A DNA stretch of 64,000 nucleotides, taken from Arsenophonus sp052174475 (lineage in GTDB: Bacteria > Pseudomonadota > Gammaproteobacteria > Enterobacterales > Enterobacteriaceae). The notes under the pieces were generated by a model that saw nothing but the letters and a program-made list of their open reading frames with translations, had not been told where the DNA came from and made no database searches. Where the stretch lies: contig JBQMRO010000058.1 of the NCBI GenBank assembly GCA_052174475.1, positions 1 through 64,000 on the forward strand. Reading direction: 5' to 3'. Position numbers and translations under genes: made by a program. Every line of letters starts with the position of its first letter. Position 1 is the stretch's first letter. This document shows, piece by piece, positions 54,371-64,000 of this stretch.

Positions 54371-55467
54371 ATGAAGGTTTTTCTAATTAATAGAAATAAC
54401 ATATTAAAAACGTCATATGGCAACCTACTCAGAATATATTAAAAATAAATAAATTAAATGCCTTTCTTTTGCCTTTTAGAAAGCCGCAAAGCGTTTTATT
54501 GATGACTATCATTATCCATTCAAAGCTAATTCATATTTTAAAGCATGGTTACCTATTTCTTAAATTGCCACTGTTGATTATTAATTGATGGAGTTAGCAA
54601 AACTAAATTAGACTTTCATTTGCCAATTGACTATTGGCATAGCATTAATCTTTTATCTGACAACTTTTTAATAAAAATTTGAGGTGTTGTATTTCAAAAT
54701 GCAACGATATTAAAAGTTATTACTTCACTAAGATAACTAATAATGATTATTATGATCAAAAAATTGATCATAATAATCATTATTAGTTATCTTAGTGAAG
54801 TAATAATAACCTCAAATCGGTATTAGATTATTTTTATTTTCATCCTGTTTATAACATAAACTATAAATTGAGTTACTTACGGAAACACATAGACTAGCGA
54901 TAGCTAGTCATCTTACTGCTAGTAAGATTCTATATAAAAGAACAAGTGAATTTAATATTAATGTTAGTTATTTACAGACAACAGGTTAGAGAGATATTAA
55001 CATTCCATACAGTAATTTTATTTTACTCAAAAAAAATTGTTCAATAACTCAGTACACTAAATTAGTATATCAGCTTTTAAATAAATATATAGTTTTAAAT
55101 TGATATGGTTCTGAACATCACAGATATGTCGCAGACATTATCTGTACTTAGATGGCTAAAATAATGATGACTTTATTAAATTTATTAGCGACTAATATAG
55201 TAATCAACAGATATTGATCGATAAAATTAAAACCAGTATTCACTATACTAAATATCATAAATGGATGCATCAACATATTTTATTTTTATAACTAGATCAC
55301 TGACATTGTTTCCAATATCAGTAAAGAGATAATAATAGAAAATAGCTTACAATACCACTTTTCCATATGGCTTTTATGCCCCATATTATAATCTTTGTAT
55401 CGAATATACTATCTTCATACATGAGAATAAAATTGAAAACATTACTCGTAATTTATATTTAAAATAA
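54371..55467 (+). pseudogene. pepQ: pepQ (Xaa-Pro dipeptidase) pseudogene
   Basis: Pieces matching PepQ in order: FIDDYHYPFKANSYFKAWLP (E. coli [20 protein letters not shown]), a QLTIGIA/YWHSINLLSDNF segment (YWHNVEPLPTSF), LKSVLDYFYFHPVYN (PKGVIDYLHYYRSFK), RTSEFNINVSYL (GMSEFDINIAYL), RDINIPYSN (RDTDVPYSN), YTKL, and at the C-terminus RIEYTIFIHENKIENITRN (RIEDNVVIHENNVENMTRD) followed by a stop. Stops, frameshifts and about 235 bp of net deletion. A 43-bp perfect palindrome lies inside. Confidence 0.88.
54717..54806. repeat. Perfect 43-bp inverted repeat with 4-nt loop
   Basis: Arms 54717-54759 and 54764-54806 are exact reverse complements with loop AAAA. A further 9-bp pair (ATTTGAGGT upstream near 54676, ACCTCAAAT near 54809) extends the structure after a one-sided gap. 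It lies inside the pepQ pseudogene, in the part that should encode PepQ residues of about 90-140, and has no coding or terminator role that I can see. Confidence 0.95.
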
Positions 55468-55474
55468 TAAATCT

Positions 55475-56045
55475 TTTTTTGATACTAGCAGACGTTAGTT
55501 ATTCTTAACGAAGAGATTAAAAAAGCAATTTTATTAGATAATATGGAACATATTCATGAAATTCCTGAAACAAAAAATTTTACCCAAACTTTAAAACATA
55601 AATATCCAAATCTCTTCCATCATTACTGGAACTATGTGGTTAGTAACCCTGAGATTGTTAAAATTAAACTTTTTAATGATACTGAGTCAACAAAAAGAGA
55701 CAGGTAAACCGATGATCACTTAATTATTAGCTGGCTATATTACTGAAATTACCATCGTTATAGTTCATTATTTTTATAGCATAAATTGGGAACTAATAGA
55801 TTAATTAGAGCTTATTCTAATAGTTTTTAACAAACGCTTATTCTTTTAAACACTAAGCGAACAATGCTTTAAAATATTGTTTAATACATTGTGAATATGC
55901 GCATATAAAAATAGTTAATCAATTAATACAATAATCAGCATAGCAGATCGTATCAGTACGGATAGCATAAAATATGCTATGAACAATTTCATTTTCTGTA
56001 AAACTTTTAAACAAAAATTTAGTAAAATTACGTAATTTGAGTAAA
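55475..56045 (+). pseudogene. yigZ: yigZ (IMPACT family) pseudogene
   Basis: Debris in the order of YigZ: EEIKKAILLDNMEHIHE (E. coli EEIKKSRFITLLAHTDGV), KHKYPNLFHHYWNYV (RAEHPDARHHCVAWV), VHYFYS...LGT and LIRAYSNSF (VRYYGGILLGTGGLVKAYGGGV), and a CEYAHIKIVNQLI segment (CEYHQLTGIEALL), with several frame changes and stops. It lies between pepQ and trkH as in E. coli. Confidence 0.8.
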
Positions 56046-56108
56046 GTCGCGTTAAATTTAATACCTAAATCTTAATTTTATAACTAGATTTTCAAGGGAA
56101 AACCATTC

Positions 56109-57560
56109 ATGCATTTTCGAGCTATAACCCGAATTGTTGGGCTACTCGTTATCTTATTTTCTGTTACTATGATTATTCCAGGTATAGTGGCCTTGATCTA
56201 TAGAGATGGAGCAGGACGTGCCTTTAGCCAAACATTTATTGTAGTATTACTTATAGGTTTACTGCTATGGATACCAAATAGAAATAGTCGACATGACCTA
56301 AGACCTAAAGAAGGTTTTCTGATCGTTGCTCTTTTTTGGACCGTGTTAGGTAGTGTTGGAGCATTACCTTTTATTTTTTCTGATCAACCTAATCTTTCGG
56401 TTTGCGATGCTTTTTTTGAATCTTTTTCTGGCTTAACAACAACTGGAGCAACTACATTGGTTGGGTTAGATGCTTTACCTAAAGCAATACTCTTTTATCG
56501 ACAGATGCTACAGTGGTTAGGTGGCATGGGGATCATTGTTTTAGCGGTAGCCATATTACCTTTATTAAGCGTAGGTGGAATGCAACTTTATCGAGCAGAA
56601 ATGCCTGGCCCTCTTAAAGACAATAAAATGCGCCCAAGGATTGCGGAAACGGCAAAGACACTTTGGTTAATTTATGTTTTGCTCACGATAGTTTGCGCGA
56701 TAGCATTATGGGTGGCTGGTATGGATATTTTTGATGCTATCTCCCATAGTTTTTCTACTGTTGCTATTGGTGGATTCTCTACTCATGACAAAAGTATTGG
56801 TTACTTTGATAGCCATGCTATCAATACCATTATTGCTATTTTTTTACTGATTTCTGGTTGTAATTTTGCTCTTCATTTCTCCGTTTTATCTGGGCGCAGT
56901 TTAGTACTTTACTGGCGTGATCTTGAATTTAGAGCATTTATCGGTTTTCAATTAGTTTTAATACTCACTTGTACGTTAGTACTTTTATACCACTCAGTTT
57001 ACAACTCAATATTACAAACATTTGATCAAGCCTTTTTTCAGGTTGTTTCTGTAGCAACAACAGCTGGCTTTAGTACTGATGGATTTGCAAATTGGCCGGT
57101 TTTTCTACCCATATTATTACTTTTCGCTGCTTTTCTAGGCGGGTGCGCCGGATCAACTGGAGGTGGATTAAAAATTATTCGAATTTTATTATTATTTTTA
57201 CAGGGTTCACGAGAGTTAAAACGTTTAGTGCATCCAAATGCTGTCTACACAATAAAATTAGGCTCTAGGGCGTTACCTGAACGTATTATTGAAGCTGTTT
57301 GGGGATTTTTTTCTGCTTATGCATTGGTTTTTATTATAAGCTTATTATTATTAATTGCTACCGGTGTAGATGAATTTTCTGCTTTTGCCTCAATTGCAGC
57401 AACACTGAATAATTTAGGGACAGGATTAGGCTCGGTAGCTGAAAACTTCACTACCATGAATCCAACGGGAAAATGGATCCTAATTGTCACTATGCTATTT
57501 GGCAGATTGGAAGTATTCACTTTACTTGTTCTTTTCACACCAACCTTTTGGCGGGAATAA
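56109..57560 (+). CDS. trkH: Trk system potassium uptake protein TrkH
   Basis: The inner-membrane K+-translocating subunit of the Trk system, gated by TrkA. 483 residues, the E. coli length, with about ten membrane segments arranged as four pore-repeat units. The four selectivity-loop segments are all visible: SGLTTTGATTL (about 107-117), FSTVAIGGFSTHD (about 217-229), VSVATTAGFSTDGF (about 316-329) and TLNNLGTGLGSV (about 431-442). An AAGGGA site precedes the ATG. With TrkA at 1242 both core parts of the system are kept, although their loci are separate. hemG follows after 26 bp. Confidence 0.97.
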   Translation: MHFRAITRIVGLLVILFSVTMIIPGIVALIYRDGAGRAFSQTFIVVLLIGLLLWIPNRNSRHDLRPKEGFLIVALFWTVLGSVGALPFIFSDQPNLSVCDAFFESFSGLTTTGATTLVGLDALPKAILFYRQMLQWLGGMGIIVLAVAILPLLSVGGMQLYRAEMPGPLKDNKMRPRIAETAKTLWLIYVLLTIVCAIALWVAGMDIFDAISHSFSTVAIGGFSTHDKSIGYFDSHAINTIIAIFLLISGCNFALHFSVLSGRSLVLYWRDLEFRAFIGFQLVLILTCTLVLLYHSVYNSILQTFDQAFFQVVSVATTAGFSTDGFANWPVFLPILLLFAAFLGGCAGSTGGGLKIIRILLLFLQGSRELKRLVHPNAVYTIKLGSRALPERIIEAVWGFFSAYALVFIISLLLLIATGVDEFSAFASIAATLNNLGTGLGSVAENFTTMNPTGKWILIVTMLFGRLEVFTLLVLFTPTFWRE

Positions 57561-57586
57561 TTATTTATATAATATAAAGGTAACAT

Positions 57587-58114
57587 ATGAGCTATTTGCT
57601 ACTTTTTTCTAGCAAAAATGGTCAGACTAAAAAGATAATACTTAAAATTACTGAGTATTTACGTAAAGAAGGTAACCAATGTGATGTCAGAGATTTAAAT
57701 ATAGATAAAAATTTTAATCTTTCTGCTTACCAAAAAGTATTAGTCGGTGTATCAATCCATTATGGTCATTTCAATTCTTCGGTATTGAATTTTGCGCAAA
57801 ATTATCAAAAAGAGCTGAATACCATGCCAAGTGCATTTTTTAGCGTTAATTTAACGGCCAGGAAAAATGGCAAAGATACATCAGAAACAAATGTTTATGT
57901 CCGTAAATTTTTATCTAAAACTCCGTGGAAACCAACTATTACTAATGTATTTGCTGGAGCTCTACGTTATCCTCAATATAACTGGTTTGATCGTATCATG
58001 ATTCAATTTATTATGAAAATAACGGGTGGAGAAACTAATACAAATAAAGAGGTTGAATATACTGATTGGCAAAAAGTTGAATACTTTGCGCATGAATTTA
58101 ATTCACTTAAATAA
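57587..58114 (+). CDS. hemG: Protoporphyrinogen IX dehydrogenase (menaquinone) HemG
   Basis: HemG oxidises protoporphyrinogen IX to protoporphyrin IX in haem synthesis, passing electrons to the quinone pool. 175 residues (E. coli 181), a long-chain flavodoxin fold: an FMN phosphate loop at SSKNGQT (residues 8-14), GVSIHYGHFNSSV, MPSAFFSVNLTARK, AGALRYPQYNWFDRIMIQFI and GGETNTNKEVEYTDW. An AAGG site precedes the ATG. It is the last gene of the pepQ-yigZ-trkH-hemG series; in E. coli a rRNA operon follows, but none is visible here. The retained gene implies haem synthesis by the symbiont. Confidence 0.97.
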   Translation: MSYLLLFSSKNGQTKKIILKITEYLRKEGNQCDVRDLNIDKNFNLSAYQKVLVGVSIHYGHFNSSVLNFAQNYQKELNTMPSAFFSVNLTARKNGKDTSETNVYVRKFLSKTPWKPTITNVFAGALRYPQYNWFDRIMIQFIMKITGGETNTNKEVEYTDWQKVEYFAHEFNSLK

Positions 58115-61100
58115 AAATTTAATTAAAAATAGCTATTTCTTATTTTATCGAAAAAAAGAGCAAATAGATAAAGTTTAGAAATTATTGCTTGCCAGTTATA
58201 GAGAAGTAACTTATTTGATACTTATGAAAATTGGTGAGATTCTCTTCAGAGGATTCTTAATATTAGAAAGGATCTTTTGATTTGATATAAACGATTAAAA
58301 AAACAAACAATTATTCATCTAGAAATAAATTTTAAATATTACTATAAATTAGGCTTTAATATCTCTTTAATAGTTATTACTTGGGCTAAGGCTAATTCAA
58401 CCTCTGACTCGTATGTCAACATTAGAGCAGTTTTCTTCTGAAATGGTTTAGTAGTACTGATTACAATTTTAAATAAAATCTCTCTAAATTATTCTTTCGA
58501 GATAGATTCTATATAAAACTTCTTATTTCTATCTGCTTTCAAGCTTAAAATGGATTACTTTTTGGATTACTTAATTTCATTAAGTACACACAGTAACCAT
58601 TACAACTAATAAATTTAAATAATTAAATACGTTTTTGCGGTTCCAATATCTCCAAAATTATTGGAATTTTTATATAAAGGACACTATCCAATGAGCAGTG
58701 TTATTTGTTGATTTAATGGATTATATGATTCAATAAACTACTTATCAGCTATTCAATTCCTATATTTTTTGCTAATACAATTCTTAAGAATATTAACATT
58801 CTGTTTTGATCTTCTATTAAAATAAGCATTAATCCTTGAATGATTAATTTCCTATTTTTCTTTGATGTTTTTATATAAGTCTTGGGCCTATTAGCATTTT
58901 TAGTCGTGCAGTGACTGTTTCTCTATAGCTTATTTTCAAGAAAACATCTAATTCTTTTTATCTATAGTTTATTTTTAATGTTATTACTTTAAAAGCAGAA
59001 ATATATGTAAAACCTAGGATAATTTAAAAAAATAAATTTTTATTGACTTTGTTCCTTTTAAAGGAATAATCTATTAAAAGTAGTAAAATCTATTGTTATC
59101 TACAAGTTTAATCTTTAAGAATAAAGAAATAATATTTAGAAATAAATTCTAAACCATGATAATACTGGTCCAGATAACATATTGTGACAGCGGTGAATAT
59201 AAAAGAATTTATACTGTATGAATTATCGATACGAACAGGACTAAAAACCTGATTTACTAAAATATGCTTTATTGCTCTTATAAAAATATGAACATATTAT
59301 TACTGAAGCGATTAGTGTTGCTCCTGAAGATATTTGATCAAGCGGTATCCTCATTTCTATATGATTGGTATGTTAATGCTTATATCAGCAACTTAATTAA
59401 TTAGGGTTTCAGGGTTATCTGTGACAGGTACAGTTGTTTTTGCTAGCACTAAATTTATGAAACGCAAACGTCAAGATAATAAATATTAAGAGTACTAATA
59501 TTTGTTTCTTACCCATTGAAGTCTAGTGTGCAGATTCGCAATCGTCATCTTAAGCAACTAATGATCGAGATAGCGGTTCATAGCATAAAAATAACTACCG
59601 TATCAAAGGTCAGCATCAATCCTAAAAAAACTGGAGAAGTTAGACGTTGGCCGGAGTTTCCTGTCATTAGCTGAAAATATATAAGCTGATCTAATTGATA
59701 AACAGCGTTAAATTACCGATGTAAAAATATTACTGGTGCATCCTATTTCTCAAATAAGCCACCCGATTTATTCTCCGAAAGCTAGAATAGTTAGTTAATT
59801 TTTCGATGGTATCCTACCTAGGGTGATATAGGTGGTCACCGCTAAGAATAACAAAAGTCGTCAACTCAAACTGAAATCACCATTAGGACTGACTGACCGA
59901 CTACATAAGGTCAGAGACCCGGGCTAACGCCTGATAAGTCCTGCTACAAACAAGCGCAAGATCATTAAAACGGAGAGCGCATCGCCTGCCTGTGTGATTA
60001 CCTAGCGCATTATCACAAGTGAACGAGTGTAACGTGAAAGAGAGACGTATGCGGATTTTACACTGAATAACAACAAACACTACACGGATAAATGACAATG
60101 AAGCTATCACCCTTCTTCCTATGAATACCGTATTATATGTTATGTAGAAATTCTCTACAAAACAATTAAGCAGCGTAAATACAAAACCAAGTATCAAATA
60201 TCGCTATCTCAAAAGATTTGCGCGCTGTGACTATAGCAGTCTGCTAGCAAATTATATCTGGATTGGGTACGGGTCATGGGACGAAATAAAGATCAACTAT
60301 CCTGACCACGATTAGATATTTCTCTAATATTTAGAGAACAAGAAGCGCTAAAACTAACAATACGCTGAACGGATATTATCAGTGTTTTAACTCACCTGAA
60401 GTATTGAATATCCAACCAACAATTAGCAATAATACAGCAGTATCGAACGATTAAATCGTTCCTTCTTTTTATAACTTTTACTGCCGCGTTGCCATCGTAT
60501 TATACGCGGTAACTAGCGCTTAAATAAGAATCGTGTGCAAAACCATAACAAGGTGATTAAATCGGTATTGAACGCCAGCCAAAAAGGGAGATAAATTAAA
60601 TGTAGCCAAGCTAGATCTACGCTGCGCAAGCTGCTTTCTTGAAAGTACCAATTGATGAAGTCAATGGTAGCGTTATTTAGCGATATAACACACCCGCCTC
60701 TACACTTAACTTCATAAAAACCGATTCTAACATTACATCTCAATCAAGTTTCGCCGCTTTGGAAACTTAAAACGATGGTACCGAACAGAAATGATTAACG
60801 TAAGTTTGAACTACGCGAGTTGTTTATGCCGCAGACATAACATACTATAAACTGCTATGAAATCTATTTTCTTAACAAGATTTACTATCCCAATAAACTA
60901 TTAAATAAACATAGTCTCATGATGATAGTGAAGTTACGAGATTCACTATGCCAGCAAGATTATTCGGATGCTGCATGAACAGTACTTATATGTGAATCGC
61001 CGCGGGATGACAATAAACGTCTTCCCTTTTCCTGGCACAGTTTAATATTACAACTAGCAATAGCTATTAAATAGATGTACAAAGGGATTTGGGATAAAGA

Positions 61101-61129
61101 GAAACTGGACCCATTAGCGGATACAAGAA
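58115..61129. other. 3 kb of unidentified decayed sequence downstream of hemG
   Basis: No open frame with support. The E. coli neighbour, rrsA, is absent: I see no 16S core sequence on either strand. From about 59840 to 61000 the G+C rises visibly, and the long minus-strand open frames there (59901-60197, 60513-60743) are probably due to base composition. A plus-strand segment near 59450 (SVTGTVVFASTKFMKRKRQD) looks protein-derived but was not assigned. Confidence 0.4.
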
Positions 61130-61740
61130 AATACCCTGACGTTGCCGGACAAAATAAATCTAGTCTGGATCGTTATTTATGCAATCCAAGATTGGGAGTT
61201 TAGCTAAACTAAGATAAAAGTTTCAAAACCTAAACATAAAGTGTGTAAAAGCTACGAGCTTGGTTATTCTGCACGTAGTATGAGATATCTTTCGTAATGC
61301 TAAACAAAGCTTCATGACGTTATCATTCATAGATGTATAGATCGTGCACTAGATGCATTGATCCGTCTTTATAAATTAAAGACTTCGGTTAATGCTCAAC
61401 ACTTCTTACCTGATCTTAACTGAGCATACCCAATGGATATCAATTGGATACATATAAACAATAACAAAGAACTTACAGACCGCCTTTTTAGTCTACGAAA
61501 ACATTCAGTCAGTGAAAAATAGAAATTCGACTGTTTATATATAGAACTTGATATAATAGAACACTACTTAGAATGCTAATGCATTCATTCTCAAATGAAA
61601 ATAGTATGGGTTGAGCGATTTAATGGACGCATTAAAGAGATGCGCTGCAAAGCAATAATTTCAATTTTAGTAAAAGTTTTTGATTAACTTTGCATTGATA
61701 TGCTTATCTGTATAATTAGAAATTAATCAATCAGTATTAG
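61130..61740 (+). mobile_element. IS481-type element, 3' part
   Basis: The best evidence for the family: at about 61617-61647 the sequence encodes VERFNGRIKEM, the conserved motif around the third catalytic residue, and near 61460 it encodes NNKELTDRLFSLRKH (IS481 DNGKEFTDRLF). LDRYLC near 61155 matches the LDR.L segment of the family. The 5' third is missing or unrecognisable. An IS256-type copy follows directly. Confidence 0.75.
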
Positions 61741-61742
61741 GT

Positions 61743-63148
61743 GAGTTATACTTATTTCTAGTATATAGAATTTCGGAGATGATAGCATATTCTGCTGATT
61801 GATTTCATGAATGATTTTAACAAGAAAGAGAGATGATATGCCATTAAAAGTCTACCCTACTTACACGTATCTGAAAAAACCAGATATTACCCTTTACCCC
61901 TTTCATAAACACATCCCTAATTCTACTAGGAAGCTGATAGATACTGCTTGTTAAGGCTGTGCTTAAACCTATGCTGCGATAACATGCTGAACACTGCCTT
62001 GTAAACGGGTTACATCTTCATCTGTAATGGTTATATACTACAGGGAATCATACCAGATTAACATAGGCAATTTTGAGATTAAAGCACCTAAGATTAAGGA
62101 ATTACAGCAGAAATAGAATATATTTCAAAAGCTCATTATTACTGCTATATCTGAAGCGTACAAAAAGCGGCGAAGAGTTGTTACCATAGCCTGTATTATA
62201 TGATAGGCAGATCTATCGGTGATTTTTACGAAGCACCTTAAACGGTTTTTGATGAAGAACACATGATCTTCTCTACCAGTACCATCAGCAGAATGAAATA
62301 ACAATAGCTTCAAGAGTATATGGAATGCTGTCGTTTTTCTTGATTTAAGCAATATTCACTGTCTTTATTTTTCTTGGACGATGGCATATACCGTCCTATT
62401 AGGAAAGCTGATCTCCTTTGCCTACCAATTATTATTGGCAGAACTTGTGCATGGATGTAAAGAGATAGGTTACGATAGAAAATGCTTATCAAAAGCTGAA
62501 ACGCATCGGATCTAACTCTAATGCTTAGAGCAGGTAGTTTAATCTTATCTTCCAAAGCTTGCTATTAGCAAGCCTGGACGCTCATAGTTTTGAATAAAAT
62601 GGTAAAGATATTCCTTGGCATGTAGAAGCAACGCTGCTGGATACACAAAATAGCTAATATGCCACCTTCACTTTTCAAAAGCATCTAATCGAAAGTTAAG
62701 GGTAAGTTACGGTAAGTTTTAGCTAACAAGAGAGCTGTGATATCGATAATAAACTTCTTGATATTTTATTGGTAATTGGTTTTAGGGAGTATCCTACAGC
62801 GATGAAGAAGTTGAAGAAAAAGCGAGAGGAATAGCTTAGATTATATGCTTCTCGTTAGTGTATTTAGCGTCAACAAGAACTACGAATCCGATTAAATCGG
62901 TTTTTAACGATAATTAGGCTATAAATCTAACGCGCAAAGCGTTGTGGATCAAGAAAAATAATTTTTTCAATAGTATTTAAAAGATACTACATCTCTTCTT
63001 AGAAGAACTAGAACCGACTAAGAGGATTGCCTTGTGCTTAAAACCCAACCCATTCTGGTAACAAGGTATAATTTAAGGATACAAAACAGATTTACGAAGC
63101 ATCACAGTGAAACCTATCCTAACCATCATACATTAAATTTATTACTAA
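61743..63148 (+). mobile_element. IS256-type element, near full length, inactivated
   Basis: About 1.4 kb, from GAGTTATACTTATTTCTAG to AAATTTATTACTAACC, aligning with the forward copies at 11721 and 30201. No open transposase. Confidence 0.8.
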
Positions 63149-63951
63149 CCTATTAGGTAGTAAAACTCTATTGCAGTTTTATCAAAGATTTGATCAAAGT
63201 TAAATTTGAATTATTCAAAAAAATTATATTATCTTCTGAAAAGTGATATACTTAATAATAACGATAGGTTTTTGACAACAGCCTTTGTTGGATCAACATT
63301 ACTGAAAAGTTCCGTTATACCAGCCCATTGAACTGCGTTTGAAGGGTAATATCATTACTACCAACAAACTTAGTGACGCAATTACAAATGTGCAATGTGT
63401 TTTACTTCGAAAGAAAAAAGAGATACTGCTGGAGTATATTACTCGTTTGGACCCCTATTTGTCAGCGCTTTTAATTATTTTACTCAAACTAATATTTATA
63501 AGTCTGCTTCTTTAGACAGTAAGAAACACAAGAAAATCCTTCAGTACATGATCTCTTTCCACCACAGTAGCTTTAAATTTATGTGTTAATTTCTATTTTC
63601 TATCCATATCTCGCAGCTTGCAGAGATATGTGAAGATATTGTAATAAGGTCAATTTCTATGAATCGCTTGAGGAATCGCTAAAGTCACGCGTTGCTGCTA
63701 AACATTTTGTTTTTTGCTTGCGGATGACTGATTTTCACCTATAATACGGTGCCTATACACATCTTTAATACCTATATTCAGGACGCTTCCTAGAAGTCGA
63801 AGTCGAGGATTTAGATAGCCTCTTGCATCTTATTACACTGGATGAAGCGATTTAAAGAGGGGACTGTATCACCGTATCTATTATGTTACCTGCAGGAAAT
63901 GGGTGGGCGCTTAATATCAAAAAAGCTTGGTATGAGACCTGTATATAAGAT
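63149..63951. other. Unidentified decayed gene debris
   Basis: Plus-strand segments such as ISMNRLRNR near 63660 and YLQEMGGRLISKKLGMRPVY near 63890 look protein-derived but are out of frame with each other. An open frame at 63395-63589 (64 codons) is the longest and is not recognised. No family assigned. Confidence 0.35.
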
Positions 63952-64000
63952 GTCTATGTTGGCAAAGGTTGCCGCTTTTTTCGGAGAGAAATTTATAGCC
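63952..64000 (-). mobile_element. IS1595-type element end, cut by window edge
   Basis: TCTATGTTGGCAAAGGTTG followed by GAGAGAAATTTATAGC matches the left end of the minus-strand copy at 42730 (compare AGCTATTTTAGCAAAAG and AGAGCAATTTATAGC). The element continues beyond the window. Confidence 0.6.

Noticed and set aside
54717..54806. Palindrome as a transcription terminator or origin
   Set aside because: It is inside a pseudogene, has no T-run and no adjacent active gene end, and I saw no DnaA-box cluster.
59901..60743. Minus-strand open frames of 98 and 76 codons
   Set aside because: They lie in a less AT-rich patch where long open frames arise by chance. No start context or recognisable domain.
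58115..61129. Ribosomal RNA operon expected after hemG
   Set aside because: No 16S or 23S core motifs were seen on either strand, so the operon is absent or displaced.

Overview
The window is AT-rich (around 30% G+C by eye) and looks like part of the chromosome of an enterobacterial insect symbiont in an advanced but unfinished state of genome decay. About 20 intact protein genes cover only roughly 27% of it. Their proteins match Escherichia coli/Serratia-type orthologues closely, often at identical length (TrkA 458, AsnA 330, TrkH 483, TusE 109, glucose-1-phosphatase 413). The rest is disabled sequence. Low coding density with worn insertion sequences resembles large-genome aphid co-symbionts such as some Serratia symbiotica, but I cannot fix the species from sequence alone.

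Layout. 1-2.6 kb: rsmB remnant and trkA. 2.6-8.3 kb: IS wreckage around amiC. 8.3-11.7 kb: asnA with a 5' stump of asnC cut by an IS. 11.7-14.1 kb: two decayed ISs. 14.2-26.3 kb: the ydiK / sufABCDSE / ldtE / lpp block in enterobacterial order. 27-33 kb: a three-level nested IS. 33.4-34.3 kb: kdsB-ycaR. 34.8-38.7 kb: IS wreckage. 38.9-40.1 kb: agp. 41.8-42.7 kb: lpxL. 42.7-50 kb: ISs and an unidentified 2.7 kb stretch. 50-51.5 kb: tRNA-Ser(UGA), tusE, hspQ. 51.9-58.1 kb: an IS-broken fadB, then decayed pepQ and yigZ, then intact trkH and hemG. 58.1-64 kb: unidentified decayed DNA and ISs.

Three IS families account for most of the junk, all without an open transposase: an IS256-type element (about 1.4 kb, at least 15 copies or fragments), an IS481-type element (about 0.95 kb) and an IS1595-type element (about 1.03 kb, 8-bp target duplication). 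Copies lie inside each other and at the joins between loci that are far apart on the E. coli map, so they probably drove rearrangement as well as inactivation.

Retained functions: Fe-S assembly (SufABCDSE), sulfur relay for tRNA thiolation (TusE), K+ uptake (TrkA, TrkH), envelope upkeep (AmiC, LdtE, Lpp, LpxL, KdsB), asparagine synthesis (AsnA), haem synthesis (HemG) and a heat-shock factor (HspQ) whose sigma-32 promoter is still readable.

The most unusual signal is a set of perfect, short-loop inverted repeats inside otherwise decayed DNA. Comparing copies of the same IS shows that weak hairpins were converted to perfect ones, which suggests hairpin-templated (template-switch) mutation. I see no CRISPR array, secretion or defence system, rRNA or prophage.
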